Source: Terfezia claveryi (taxonomy: Eukaryota > Ascomycota > Pezizomycetes > Pezizales > Pezizaceae). From it: a DNA stretch of 64,000 nucleotides. The notes beneath the pieces are model-generated. The model saw only the letters and a list, made by a program, of their open reading frames with translations, was not told where the DNA came from and did no database searches. The translations under genes were made by a program, and so were the position numbers. The DNA is taken from the NCBI GenBank assembly GCA_015179025.1, contig WHUX01000044.1:295933-359932 (forward strand). Direction: 5' to 3'. Position 1 is the stretch's first letter; the number at the start of each line of letters is the position of its first letter. Shown here in pieces: positions 32,901-42,859 of this stretch.

Positions 32901-34017
32901 ATATGATATTGAAGGTGCTTTTCTTAATGGGCCTCTTGAAGAAGTCCTATATGTAGTTAATCGGCAAGCTACAGGAAGCAAGGCATGGTTGCTCAAGAAG
33001 TCGCTTTATGGAACAAAGCAAGCAGCACATAATTGGAATAAGGTGATTGATGATATTCTAAAGGGCTTGGGATTTGTCCAATGCAAAGACGACTTAGGGC
33101 TATATTATCGACTATCAAATGGAGAACTGATAGTAATCCATGTCGATGATCTTCTATGTGGCTTTTCAACCTATAAGACAGCAAGTGATTAGGAAGAAGC
33201 TATGAGAAAATTCTTCACACTAGAAGAACGAGGCCTGCCACAGCGCTATTTAGGGATGACATTTATATGGCACAAAGACAAGGTGGTCATAACAGGGGCA
33301 GATCAGATTGAGGAGCTGGCAAGAGAAGTCAAGATAGGTCATACGGCAAAAAGCCCCTACTTGGAGGATGGACCGCAGGAGATACGAGACAAGTGCGATA
33401 TTCAGGAATTCCAGGCAATAACAGGGCGGCTCCTATACATTGCTCGAATGTAGCGACCCGATATTCACTATGCAGTCCAAAGACTATCCATTGTGGCATC
33501 CAAGCCTTCAGCTCATGACCGGCGAAAGGCACTCAAGGTTATTGCGTATTTGCTGGGAACAAGAGACCTAGGAATAAGTCTCAAAGGAGAAGACATGAGA
33601 CATATCGATATCTATACTGATGTGGGAGAAGAAGCATTAGAGCAGAAGGCAACAAGTGGAATTTTGATCATGGCTGGGAAGTCACCAATAGGATGGACCT
33701 CCAGGAAGCAGGATGTGACTACGTTGTCATCCACAGAGGCGGAATATATCGCCATGGGGGCAGGGGTACAAGATGCACTATGGATTGGAAAGTTGCTGGA
33801 TCATTGCGGTGTTAAGTCTGAAATTTGGCTGTAGACAGACAGTAGAGGAGGGGCAAATCTCTCATATAATCCAGACTTTCACAAACGAACGAAACATATT
33901 CGGCGACGACATCACTTTGTACGGGAATGCGTGGAAGAAGGATTGCTAAGCGTGCATTGGGTGCCTGGTGAAGAGAATCCAGCAGATATGCTGACAAAGT
34001 GTGTAACAGGAGAATGA
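29938..34017 (+). pseudogene. Copia gag-pol polyprotein, interrupted by four TAG codons
   Basis: One frame of 1,359 codons runs from ATG 29938 to TGA 34015-34017. Gag is followed by a CCHC-type knuckle (CQYCKSKGWPGTSHEEKDC), a protease (WFADTCASVHIT) and the GAG-pre-integrase HHCC region (MGWHIRYGHLS, CETCITTK). The integrase has Asp in VHSDLCGPM, Asp in LQTDFGGEFKS and Glu in NAVAERTNRT. A Pro/Asn/Ser repeat linker leads to the reverse transcriptase (MRQYDIEGAFLNG, SLYGTKQAAHNW, VIHVDDLL) and RNase H (STEAEYIAM). The frame is interrupted only by TAG at 30502, 33190, 33451 and 33832. Gln codons (CAG) would fit at these sites. Not coding-competent unless the TAGs are read through. Confidence 0.95.
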
Positions 34018-34072
34018 TTGATGTGTCTTGCTGTAAATGCAGGTGTAAAGGCAGCCAGCAATTAGAGGGGGG

Positions 34073-34345
34073 TGTTGAAGAATAATTGCCGGCTAAGTAG
34101 GAAGCGGGATATCAAGGACAAGGCCGGATCCGGATCAAGAGTGAAGGGCAAGACCAGATCAGGCAAGAACGCTGAAGAACAAAAGTTTTCATTAATGTTA
34201 CCATTTCTCGTGATCAGTATGCTTGGTGCTGTTGTTCATGTATTTAAGCTGATGTTATCTGCCCTTCTGTATGTGTTGATTATCACGAATACATATCTCT
34301 TCTCCTCCGTATACATTGCAGTGCGACCACTGCTCGGTTTTTACA
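34073..34345 (+). repeat. Copia 3' LTR
   Basis: Same length as the 5' LTR, with three substitutions (two of them A/G or C/T type, one G/T). Followed by the target duplicate GTAGT. Confidence 0.95.
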
Positions 34346-34350
34346 GTAGT

Positions 34351-34735
34351 GCACATAATCCCTTAATGGCGGTCTGTAGGGCACCACAGTGCCTCTTGCA
34401 ATACCCACTATTGACATTTAAGGTGTAAGAGCCAAAGTTGATAGAGACATCATGCATTCAGAGCCATAGAATCCCCAGAACAATGGGGTATTTAAGGTTG
34501 GTCACGAACATTAGGAAACTCTCCGAGTGGTCTCCAATGGCACTGGGTAGACAGGCGAGGTCGGTGATAGTCCTGGAAGAGATGAGGTGGCCATCGATAA
34601 TATCGAGAAGGTAGGGGGTCTTGAGTTTGGAGGTTAGTATAGAGTTTTTACTGACAAAGGTCTGGTCAATAAATGCTATTCCTGAAGCACCACAATCTAT
34701 GAAAGCTGATATAATATCACGGTGTGAAAATTAGC
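34351..34735 (-). pseudogene. Gypsy aspartic protease fragment
   Basis: Minus-strand reading gives DIISAFIDCGASGIAFIDQTF, the retropepsin active-site region with DCGAS where D-S/T-G-A is usual. It is followed by LKTPYLLDIIDGHLIS, PIVLGILWL, HDVSINFGSYTLN and CKRHCGALQ. The linker continues on the far side of the Copia element (PPVEDLTQVVHQTTYIN, about 29614-29545). Homology stops at 34735, where LTR-like DNA begins. Confidence 0.7.
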
Positions 34736-35211
34736 TTGCGAACTCAACATGCTAACGTCGCCAACACTAATAAACTTGCCGACGTCAATAAGCCACCAAT
34801 AAGCTTGCCAACATCAATAAGCTTGCCGGCGTCGATATGTAGTAGAATGTTCCGCTAGTGTTAGCTAGAGATATTATGTATAAAAAACACCTGTATTCTC
34901 GTTCTCTGTTCTGCTTCTTTACATAATGTCTTATATTCTAGCTCGGGTAATACAAAGTATTACCCTATGTCCATGTTCCGATGCTCTGCGTTCTAGATCC
35001 TACGTCCTCCGTCCGCCATCCTTCGTCCGCCGTCCTACGTCTGACAACCCAAATCCAATGTCCTATGCTCACGACCTGCGTGCGCTCCCTAGAGTCACGT
35101 CCACAGCCAACGTCTACATCGCTGTTACATTACGTTGCGTCCCTACACTCTAGGTACTGAGCGCAACATCTTGTGAACCAACGAACCAACGAACCAAGGA
35201 ACTATAGACAT
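34736..35211 (+). other. LTR-like spacer of unknown element
   Basis: The sequence begins near TGTGAAAATTAGC and has short repeats of CAATAAGCTTGCC-like units. A TATA-like box (TATAAAAAAC, about 34879) and a pyrimidine-rich stretch follow, then CGAACCAA repeats before copy 2 of the satellite element. It may be a solo LTR, but no target duplication or partner was found. Confidence 0.35.
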
Positions 35212-36011
35212 TATCTGTCGCGAAATAATTATTTCTGCTGCGCCAGCTAAGAGTCTGGTAGTAAACACCTCCGAAATTGACTCCAAGTCAGCTCCGATGC
35301 CAACACGCTATGCAATAGGCTAGTGGCTTCGGAGCAGAATATGTAATACAAGCCTCTACTGAATACAAGCCTATACTGCTGCGAGCGAGCTTATACTGCT
35401 CCCAGCAAGCCCATACTGCCCCGAGCGAGCCCATACTGCCCTATTCCTCTAGAAATAGATCCACTTGTGCCCAATTGCTGATCAAATCGCTGCTTCAAGA
35501 CTGTAACACTGTATAGTTGATATCCTATGTATAGGCGCTTATAACCTCCCCTCTTGCCCCCCCCAACTATCATAAATGTACACCTGAACTCCGGAATGCT
35601 AGCTCCCTAATTCACAGGTTAATCAGATAGCCAAAGAAAATCTTGCTCCGGGAGCAAATTGCTGCTCCAAGAAGTGGATAGTTGATATTCTATGTATTAG
35701 CGCTCATGACCCACCCCCCCCCCACTCCCCTCCAACTATCATATATGTACACCTGAACTCCGAAATAGCTTGCTAGCTCCCTAGTTCACAGGTTAAAAAG
35801 AATAGCCAAAGAAAATCCTGCTCTAGGAGCAAATTACTGCTCCGAGACTATAATACAGTAGTAGTAATGCACGGAGCAATATAAGCTCGAGGTAATATAA
35901 GCTCACTCACAGCAATATAGGCTCATTTGTTTGGTAGTTATAGAGCTCGTTCAGCTCGCTCTGAGGATCTAGAAGCAAGCATCCGGACCATATTGGACAG
36001 ATTCTAGCCCG

Positions 36012-36745
36012 AGCATGAATGCTCATGCCGGAGATGTCTGAATTCGCATGTTCGAGATGTGTGAATACTCATGCCGGAGATGTGTGAATACTCATGCCGG
36101 AGATGTATGAATACGCATGCCGGAGATGTCTGAATTCGTATGTTCGAGATGTGTGAATACTCATGCCGGAGATGTATGAATACGCATGCCGGAGATGTCT
36201 GAATTCGTATGTTCGAGATGTGTGAATACTCATGCCGGAGATGTCTGAATGCTCATACCGGAGATGTCTGAATTCGCATGTTCGAGATGTCTGAATTCGC
36301 ATGTTCGAGATGTCTGAATTCGCATGTTCGAGATGTCTGAATTCGCATGTTCGAGATGTCTGAATTCTCATGCCGGAGATGTCTGAATACTCATGCCGGA
36401 GATGTCTGAATGCTCATGCCGGAGATGTCTGAATTCTCATGTTGGAGATGTCTGAATTCTCATGTTGGAGATGTCTGAATTCTCATGCCGGAGATGTCTG
36501 AATACTCATGCCGGAGATGTCTGAATGCTCATGCCGGAGATGTCTGAATTCGCATGTTGGAGATGTCTGAATGCTCATGCCGGAGATGTCTGAATGCTCA
36601 TGTTGGAGATGTCTGAATTCTCATGTTCGAGATGTCTGAATGCTCATGCCGGAGATGTCTGAATACTCATGCCAGAGATGTCTGAATTCTCATGCCGGAG
36701 ATTTCTGAATTCTCATGCCGGAGATGTCTGAATACTCATGATTCT
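36012..36745. repeat. 23-bp satellite array, about 32 units
   Basis: Same unit as at 16515-17996, with more of the TTCGAG and TTGGAG variants. Confidence 0.9.
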
Positions 36746-36924
36746 CTCCATCATGTCCTGTATCTAGTTGCTTTAGGCAATAAATACCTCTTTCCCGAAT
36801 ATCTGCTCGAGTGTAGCTCAGACTGCCTCGCACCTGCATTTGGATATGTCGCCTCCCATTAGACTCTGGTTTCGCCCAAGTCCCCGTCGCCCCATCTAGA
36901 CTCTGGTCTCGCCCAAGTCGCCTG

Positions 36925-37790
36925 CTCGCCTCGCTTACCTTGCTCGCCTCGCTTACCTTGCTCGCCTTGCTTGCCTTGCCTGCCTCGCTTGCCCTGCTCG
37001 CTTTGCTTGCCTTGCCTGCCCTGCTCCCTGCTCGCCTTGCTTGCCTTGCCTGCCTCGCTTGCCCTGCTCGCTTTGCTTGCCCTGCTCGCTTGGCTTGCCC
37101 TGCTCGCTTTGCTTGCCCTGCTCGCCTTGCTTGCCTTGCTTGCCTTGCTTGCCTTGCTTGCCTTGCTTGCCTTGCTTGCCTTGCCTGCTTTGCTCGCCTC
37201 GCTTTCTCACCTCGCTTGCCCTGCTTGCCTTGCTCGTGCCTGCCTCGCCCTGCTCGCTCCTGCCTCCCCTCCCATCGGTGGTTTGGATATGTCGTCCCGC
37301 TCGACACTGGCCTTGTTGGAGCTCTGGTCTCGCCCCTAGCTCGTAGCCCCATCTAGACTCTGGTCTCGCCCAAGTCGCCTGCTCGCCTCGCTTACCTTGC
37401 TCGCCTTGCTTACCTTGCTCGCCTTGCCTGCCCTGCTCGCCTTGCTTGCCTTGCCTGCCTCGCTTGCCCTGCTCGCTTTGCCTGCCTTGCTTGCCTTGCC
37501 TGCCCTGCTCGCCTTGCTTGCCTTGCTCGCCTTGCTTGCCTTACCTGCTTTGCTCGCCTCGCTTGCCCTGCTCGCTTTGCTTGCCCTGCTCGCCTTGCTT
37601 GCCTTGCCTGCCTCGCTTGCCCTGCTCGCTTTGCTTGCCTTGCTTGCCTTGCCTGCTCTGTTCGCCTTGCTTGCCTTGCTTGCCTTGCCTGCCCTGCTCG
37701 CTTTGCTTGCCCTGCTCGCCTTGCTTGCCTTGCTTGCCTTGCTTGCCTTGCTTGCCTTGCCTGCTTTGCTCGCCTCGCTTGCTCACCTCC
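36925..37790. repeat. CTTGCC-rich minisatellite in two blocks
   Basis: Two arrays (about 36925-37225 and 37387-37790) are separated by the same unique flank that follows the single array of copy 1. A segment of roughly 460-570 bp has therefore been duplicated in tandem within this copy (about 36889-37345 and 37346-37921). Confidence 0.85.
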
Positions 37791-38721
37791 CTTGCCCTGC
37801 TTGCCTTGCTCGTGCCTGCCTCGCCCTGCTCGCTCCTGCCTCCCCTCCCATCGGTGGTTTGGATATGTCGTCCCGCTCGACACAGGCCTTGTTGGAGCTC
37901 TGGTCTCGCCCCTAGCTCGTAGCCCTCCTAGCTCACCCCCGACACCCGCGTAAGCCCACTTACGCGAGTGCTGGCCTTGCCCCGCCACCGATTCATAACA
38001 ATACTCATGTTTGAGATATCTGAATACTCATGCTGGAGACGTGTGAATTCGCATGCCGGAGATGTCTGAATACTCGGCTATCAATATTCAATCCTATAGT
38101 GTATGTTCTCTCCGCTAGGAGTGGAATACCTCTATACCCGAGCAGGATTGTATGACCTGGAGCAGGACTGAAGCAGGAGTAGATGAGCTGGAGCAAGATT
38201 ATATGACCTTGAGCAGGATTTTATGAGCCAGAGATAGGTTTTATAGCTCTGAAAGGTCTGCTCTGGGCATTGTGGGGCTGGGCGGAGCAAAGCAAAGGTA
38301 TGGGCTAAACAAAGTGCTGTTGTTCTGTGTCAGTATTTGCTCCATTATCATAGAAAAAAAAAAAAAAAAAAAAAAATATGAAATGCAGCTCATAACAACG
38401 CTAGTACCTCCGAAACAGGCTATGCATACGCTAACATCTCCGGGAATCTTGGCACCGGAGATGATTTCGGAGATGATTTCGGAGGTGTATAGTCCCAGAC
38501 TCTCTTCTGATTAAATCGCAGAAGCGAATGCCAAGATCAGGCTAGAGTCTGGGTACGAGAACACCTTCGCAGTCCTTTCCCAATTGCCCCGATTAGGGAT
38601 CCCGGTATTACTTCCTGCATTCCCAATTGCCTTCTTTGGTTGCTTACTCCCGTGACCCTTCATAGGTACTAGCGAGAGTTATTCACAACACAATCCGTGA
38701 CAATCCAACTGCTGAGCTCAA

Positions 38722-38990
38722 TTGAGATGAGCTGAAGCAGTGGACATGAGCTAAAGTAGCGGACATAATCTGAAGCAGCGGACATAAGCTAAGCAGCGGA
38801 AATGAGCTGAAGCAGCGGACATAAGCTAAGCAGCGGAAATGAGCTGAAGCAGCGGACATAAGCTGAAGCAGCGGACATAAGCTGAAGCAGCGGACATAAG
38901 CTGAAGCAGCGGACATAAGCTGAAGCAGTGGACATAAGCTGAAGCAGCGGACATAAGCTAGCTGAAGCAGCGGATACATATAAGCTGAAG
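38722..38990. repeat. 19-bp tandem repeat
   Basis: About fourteen units of AGCTGAAGCAGCGGACATA, some shortened to AGCTAAGCAGCGGAAATG. No gene is associated. The bases from 38573 to 38721 and 38991 to 39147 show nothing recognisable. Confidence 0.85.
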
Positions 38991-39147
38991 CTGAGATGAG
39001 ACAACATGAGATCATGATAGCTAAAGGACGCATCGGGGTTTCTAGAAGTAGATATATAAGTGCTCGAGCACTAGCGGGAGCAGTGGTGGGAGAGTGATAG
39101 GATATATTTCCGTGAATTTCAGAGAATATTACCCATGTACACGAGAC

Positions 39148-39242
39148 CCTACGCAAAACCTCTATAAATGCATAACCTCTCTGTCACAGTAGCATGGAAC
39201 CTCCCGGTCTCGACCTTATGCAAATATAGAGGTTCGACTGTA
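39148..39242. repeat. Small pogo-like MITE
   Basis: About 95 bp. The right end TATAGAGGTTCGACTGTA is an inverse of ends seen at 15290 and 40467; the left end (TACGCAAAACCTCTATAAAT) is a weaker partner. It has no coding capacity. Confidence 0.5.
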
Positions 39243-39589
39243 CTACTAGTAGTGATGTCGATGACTCTCATGCGTTACCTGAGGAACCAGCAGATGACTC
39301 AGATTCCATTGTTTTTACTCTTCGTGCTGAATCGTCATGCTAAAATTCATATGTTTCATGTCAGCAATGGCTTATAATTCATCTGTACCACCCATATGTA
39401 TGGTGATAGCGCTACTGAATAAATTGTGTCCCTACGGTAGGTAGTTGGGTATATCACGTAAACAGTGTAGGCAGTATACATATTACCCAATGTGGGAATC
39501 TCCACTACGCACATTGAATTTTGCCCTCCGTACACCTGTATATATCGTGTTTAGTCAGTGAAGTTCATACGGAGACTAGTCCGAATGGG
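39243..39589. other. Stretch with no recognised gene
   Basis: Nothing recognised between the MITE and the SINE. Confidence 0.35.
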
Positions 39590-39704
39590 CCTCGGTAGTG
39601 AAGGATAGGGGTGCGCTCTGAATCCACCGCGTTTCTGGATGGCTCATCATGGTCCCCTCATTGGGACTGAATATGAGTAAATGAGTATTAAAAAAAAAAA
39701 AAAA
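39590..39704 (+). mobile_element. SINE copy, diverged
   Basis: CTCTGAATCCACCGCGTTTC, GGATGGCTCATCATGG and GGACTGAATATGAGTAAATG followed by a run of about 15 A match the SINE at 29259-29420 at corresponding places. The 5' edge is unclear and no target duplication was found. Confidence 0.65.
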
Positions 39705-40044
39705 TTTCGTGGCCAACGCAGCTTAGAAGCCATCGGGAGGTAGGCACAGCTATCTTCGTCCACTTTTGTCCAGTATGCTCACCCTGCTACATCACCCATG
39801 TCCTGTCGTACCAGCCTCGGCAAATTGGGGGATGGGGAAGACAATCATGGAGGTGAGGACAAATAATATTCATTCCCAGAGTTAAGGAGCTTACTGTATA
39901 TGACTTCAGCTCGCGAGTCTACTCCATAGACAACTTTTTTTTTTTTTTTGTTTTGATGGAATGTACCTAGGGGCAAGGGACGAGAAAATTAGAAAAATTA
40001 GAAAAATTAGGGAAAAAAAAGCGGGGGTGAGGGGGTAAAAAAAA

Positions 40045-40440
40045 AATCTTCGGGGTGCTTTTCCTCGTAAGAGGTTTTTTTCCTCCCCCCTCGACCGATC
40101 GTTTGTCAGTCTGCATCTCATGCCAAATCTCTTTGGCGGGCCCAAAGAGAAATCCGTTCCGATATTTTCCTCGTAAGATGTTTTTTTTTCCACCCTCGCC
40201 TGATCGATTGTCAGTCTGCATCTCATATCAAATCCCTTTGATGCTTAGCTTGCATGAGGTGCTTGCCGGACTTCAAAAAAAAAAATTCGGATGTTTTCCT
40301 CGTAAAGTGGTTTTTTCTCCGTTCACAATGGATAGATTGTCATTTGGTGCTAAGCTTACACACGGTGTTGGCGGGCCCAAAAAAAAAAAATCCTTCGAAT
40401 TTTTCTCACAAGAGGTTTTTTTGGGCGCGAGCGGCCCAGA
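40045..40440. repeat. Degenerate tandem repeat of about 110-120 bp
   Basis: About three to four units each contain TTTTCCTCGTAAGAGG-like, a T-run, GATCGATTGTCAGTCTGCAT-like and GCGGGCCCAAA-like motifs. The homopolymer runs create misleading open frames. The surrounding 39705-40044 and 40441-41083 hold no recognised gene, apart from a pogo-like end at 40467. Confidence 0.6.
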
Positions 40441-41083
40441 ACATATGTCAATCATAATCCTGACTGTACAGGCAAACCTCTATAATAGCATCTGTATCTT
40501 TTGGATAAATGGTTTTTTGGTTTTCCTTATTCGGGAATGTTGTAGGATATCTTGGAATGATGGATTTATTGCAGTAAGATGTAATTCCGTACTCTGATAT
40601 ATATCTATACCAACGCCGTCGAATCTATGTTTGACCTATAATTATTCTGACGTATCTCCTGCGAGCCAGCTAGTATCCACTAACAGCCCACCTGCAAACC
40701 GCAACTTCCCCACTCAATTATAGCTTTGTTCCTCGAGCTCATTCTGGGAATGCAAGCCTTCTAGTGTGTAGATACTTTGGTTTACAAACTGGAATGTGGC
40801 ACTGGCATGTCACAACTCCTATGTGACAGACATAGATCGTTCCCAAGACAAAAAAACAAACGAAAACCACCAGCACCCACAACAATAACAAAACCCAACC
40901 TAACCAGAGGGAGCGCCTCACCATAGTAGATTTCCAGCAAAGAGAACTCCAAAAACCAGCCAAAAAAAACGAACACCCCACACAAACCCAAGATCAACCA
41001 ACCGAACTAACCCCAAATGATACTGATTGATCCCAGGACAAAAACAAAAACGATAAGCCGAACTCGAAGACAATCCACCCAAT

Positions 41084-42167
41084 CTAAACCACATAAATGA
41101 TGTCAATTAATGCTGCATTTAAATTTTCAAAATCATTGATGATGACTATCTGCTCCGACGGTGACGGTCTTGGTGAGGCTCTCCGTTTTATCACCTGGGA
41201 ATGGTTTTCAGTGATGGCTCCGTAGACCATACTTGTCCTATCCTTGGTGAAGGGTAGAGGTCCTCTATTTGTCAAGAAGCGAGTGATAGCGTTCCTCCAC
41301 GCATCTCCAGTGAGCCTCAATGTCTTTCCCTCCATGCGGTCCTCTAAGTCCCTGCGGTCGAAGATGAATATCACTCCCCTTCCTCTGACTGTGGCATACG
41401 CAAGGGCTACCTCAATATTTGGCGTCGTATAAAAGCCATTGCCTAGTTCATGCTCTGCGGAACGACCACTTGCTTCAAAGCCATCGAGCAAGAACCACTC
41501 TACCATCATACGGTCATCTTTTCTAGAGAATACCAGATCATCCATTCCCAAGCCTTGGTTATGCAGAAGTTGTATGATATTCACAAGAGTATTATCCATA
41601 CTCTGCCGATTGTAGTTGACTCGAAAAAGGTGTATCTTCTCTCGAAACTGAGCCGCCACCCCATGTGGGGAGAGGTGGTTGAAGAAGGTGAAGGACAGAG
41701 GAGAAGAATACGTGGTAGATCTGGTTGAGACGTTTTTCTCAAGGATAGACCTAGCCTAGTAAGAGGTGCTCGCACTGGGAGCAATCCGTGGATCCCCAGG
41801 TTATGGAAGGAGGCTTGAGCTGTTCGTTGTAGTTAGCCTGGAGGTCAACTTCTTTGGTGGGGTTTTCATGGGTTACTTCAAAAATGGTTCCAGTGAAGCA
41901 TTGCCTCAGGAAGCCCTGAACTCGGCAAAGAAGTGGCATGGTTGAAGTGAGGGTCATAGATGCGAGAAGGAAAAGAAAACCTACCTCACCTTGTTGTTCT
42001 TGCCAGCGTGATCGCAGTGGCTTCAGTTGGCAGATCGCGGCGTTGAATTTAGACGCAACAAGGTGAGGTAAGGGCTGTATCTGGTGTGGTGTAGAAGGAA
42101 GATTGTAAGTAGAGGGAAGATTAGGAAGGGGGGTGGGGCCAAGGGTATCGTGCGCCAAGGTTGCCAT
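41084..42167 (-). CDS. Possible ADP-ribosyltransferase-fold protein (structure uncertain)
   Basis: The C-terminal 190 codons (41659-41084) read as a compact domain with DLVFSRKDDRMMVEWFLLDG, then ELGNGFYTTPNIEVALAYAT and GVIFIFDRRDLED. The G-x-GFYTT...ALAYA pattern resembles DUF3990/PARP-like ART folds; no catalytic residues can be assigned with certainty. Upstream, a frame from the ATG at 42167 runs to 41751 and contains a possible 69-nt intron (41989-41921). A one-base offset near 41763 separates it from the domain frame, so either another intron or a frameshift is present. It is divergent from the caspase-domain gene and shares its promoter region. The family assignment is inference. Confidence 0.4.
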
Positions 42168-42859
42168 AGCAGCCACGGTAACATGGGGAGAAACCAAACC
42201 TTCAAAGGGCGGAACGGGGCCGTCTCATAGTAGTCTGGTTGTCTCATAGCCTTAGGCTCCATAGACGTACAGACTCCAAAAAAAAAAAAAAAAAACTTAA
42301 GCGAAGGGAATTTCAAGGGTTTTCTTCAAGATTTACCGTAGCGATCTAGACTACTCTACCCCGCACCAACACTGGAAAACAGTACGTCTAGATCTCACTG
42401 GCAGCCTTTCGTACGCGCACTTGCATGGACACTAATGCAGGCAGCAGCTTTCTGTGTGATCCTGAATACATATCAACCAGGGAATTTATAGCTGAAAATC
42501 AGAACTGATGGTACAGTATCGTCTGCACTATAATTGTTTCAGCTGAGGCATTCAAGACATGTCCCAGACTAGTAGCCTTGCTTTTCCTGTTGCTGATATC
42601 GATGCTTCAGTAGAATCCCACTACAGGTGGTGAATTATATATATGATCTGAACAGTTCCTATATTAATATCTGACAATTGCATCACGGCAATATCCATCT
42701 CTTTGAACATAGCCATTTGATCTCAATAGTAGTAAGCGTCTTTCGCCAAAGATACATATTTGTGAGACTTATCACTCCTTGCGGAAGAGCAAGCCCTGCC
42801 TAAAGGAACAGGATTCCACATTTCTCAGAATAAAACCCCTAGTACCATTCCCGCACGTC
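42168..42859. promoter_or_regulatory. Shared upstream region of two divergent genes
   Basis: The 692 bp between the ART-like and caspase-like starts contain an A-run (about 42277-42294) next to the ART-like gene. TATATATGATC at about 42636 is a possible TATA element for the caspase-domain gene. No other site is assignable. Confidence 0.3.

Larger units (their letters stand above)
29615..34345 (+). mobile_element. Ty1/Copia LTR retrotransposon, full length and young
   Basis: Two 273-bp LTRs beginning TGTTGAAG and ending TTTTACA enclose one gag-pol frame. The 5-bp target duplication GTAGT flanks it exactly (29610-29614 and 34346-34350). A polypurine tract (AGAGGGGGG) precedes the right LTR. 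The LTRs differ at three positions by my count (98.9 percent identity), so the insertion is recent relative to its surroundings. It sits inside the minus-strand Gypsy element, between its protease and integrase parts. Confidence 0.97.
22349..34735 (-). mobile_element. Ty3/Gypsy element, second copy, split by nested insertions
   Basis: On the minus strand the pieces read: protease (34735-34351), a linker continuing at about 29614-29545, integrase (29147-28463), a scrap of chromodomain (25724-25707), chromodomain end and 3' tail (23091-22820) and LTR (22819-22349). The gaps are filled by hAT-B, hAT-A and Copia; gypsy sequence resumes on each side at the expected position compared with the copy at 1-2240. 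The reverse transcriptase is missing, so there was also a deletion between protease and integrase. The gag and 5' LTR were lost at 34735. Confidence 0.8.
15610..38563. mobile_element. 23-kb composite bounded by inverted repeats and a 9-bp target duplication
   Basis: The left end begins TGTTCTCGTGCCAAGACTCT and the right end is its inverse with two mismatches over 22 bp. Immediately outside both ends is CCTTCGCAG (15601-15609 and 38564-38572), a perfect 9-bp direct repeat. Duplications of 9-10 bp are typical of Mutator-like elements; no Mutator transposase was found. Inside are two direct copies of a satellite-bearing element flanking about 15 kb of other DNA. The composite either moved as a unit, or arose when foreign DNA flanked by the same element recombined into a single original insertion. 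Confidence 0.55.
35212..38563. mobile_element. Satellite-bearing non-autonomous element, copy 2
   Basis: Homologous to 15633-19754 in the same orientation and very similar in the unique parts, but 0.8 kb shorter. It keeps the right inverted repeat (38542-38563) followed by CCTTCGCAG. Its left inverted repeat is missing or replaced: homology begins at TATCTGTCGCG, preceded by ACTATAGACAT, which only loosely recalls ACTCTAGG of copy 1. It has about 32 units of the 23-bp satellite, two blocks of the CTTGCC array, and two 20-bp units. Confidence 0.75.

Noticed and set aside
15610..38563. Starship-type giant element
   Set aside because: No DUF3435 tyrosine recombinase (captain) is visible, and the 9-bp duplication with inverted repeats fits a DDE-type mechanism better.
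39906..40597. Open frames with FFFPP and KKKK runs
   Set aside because: Produced by homopolymer tracts in a tandem repeat; no conserved domain.
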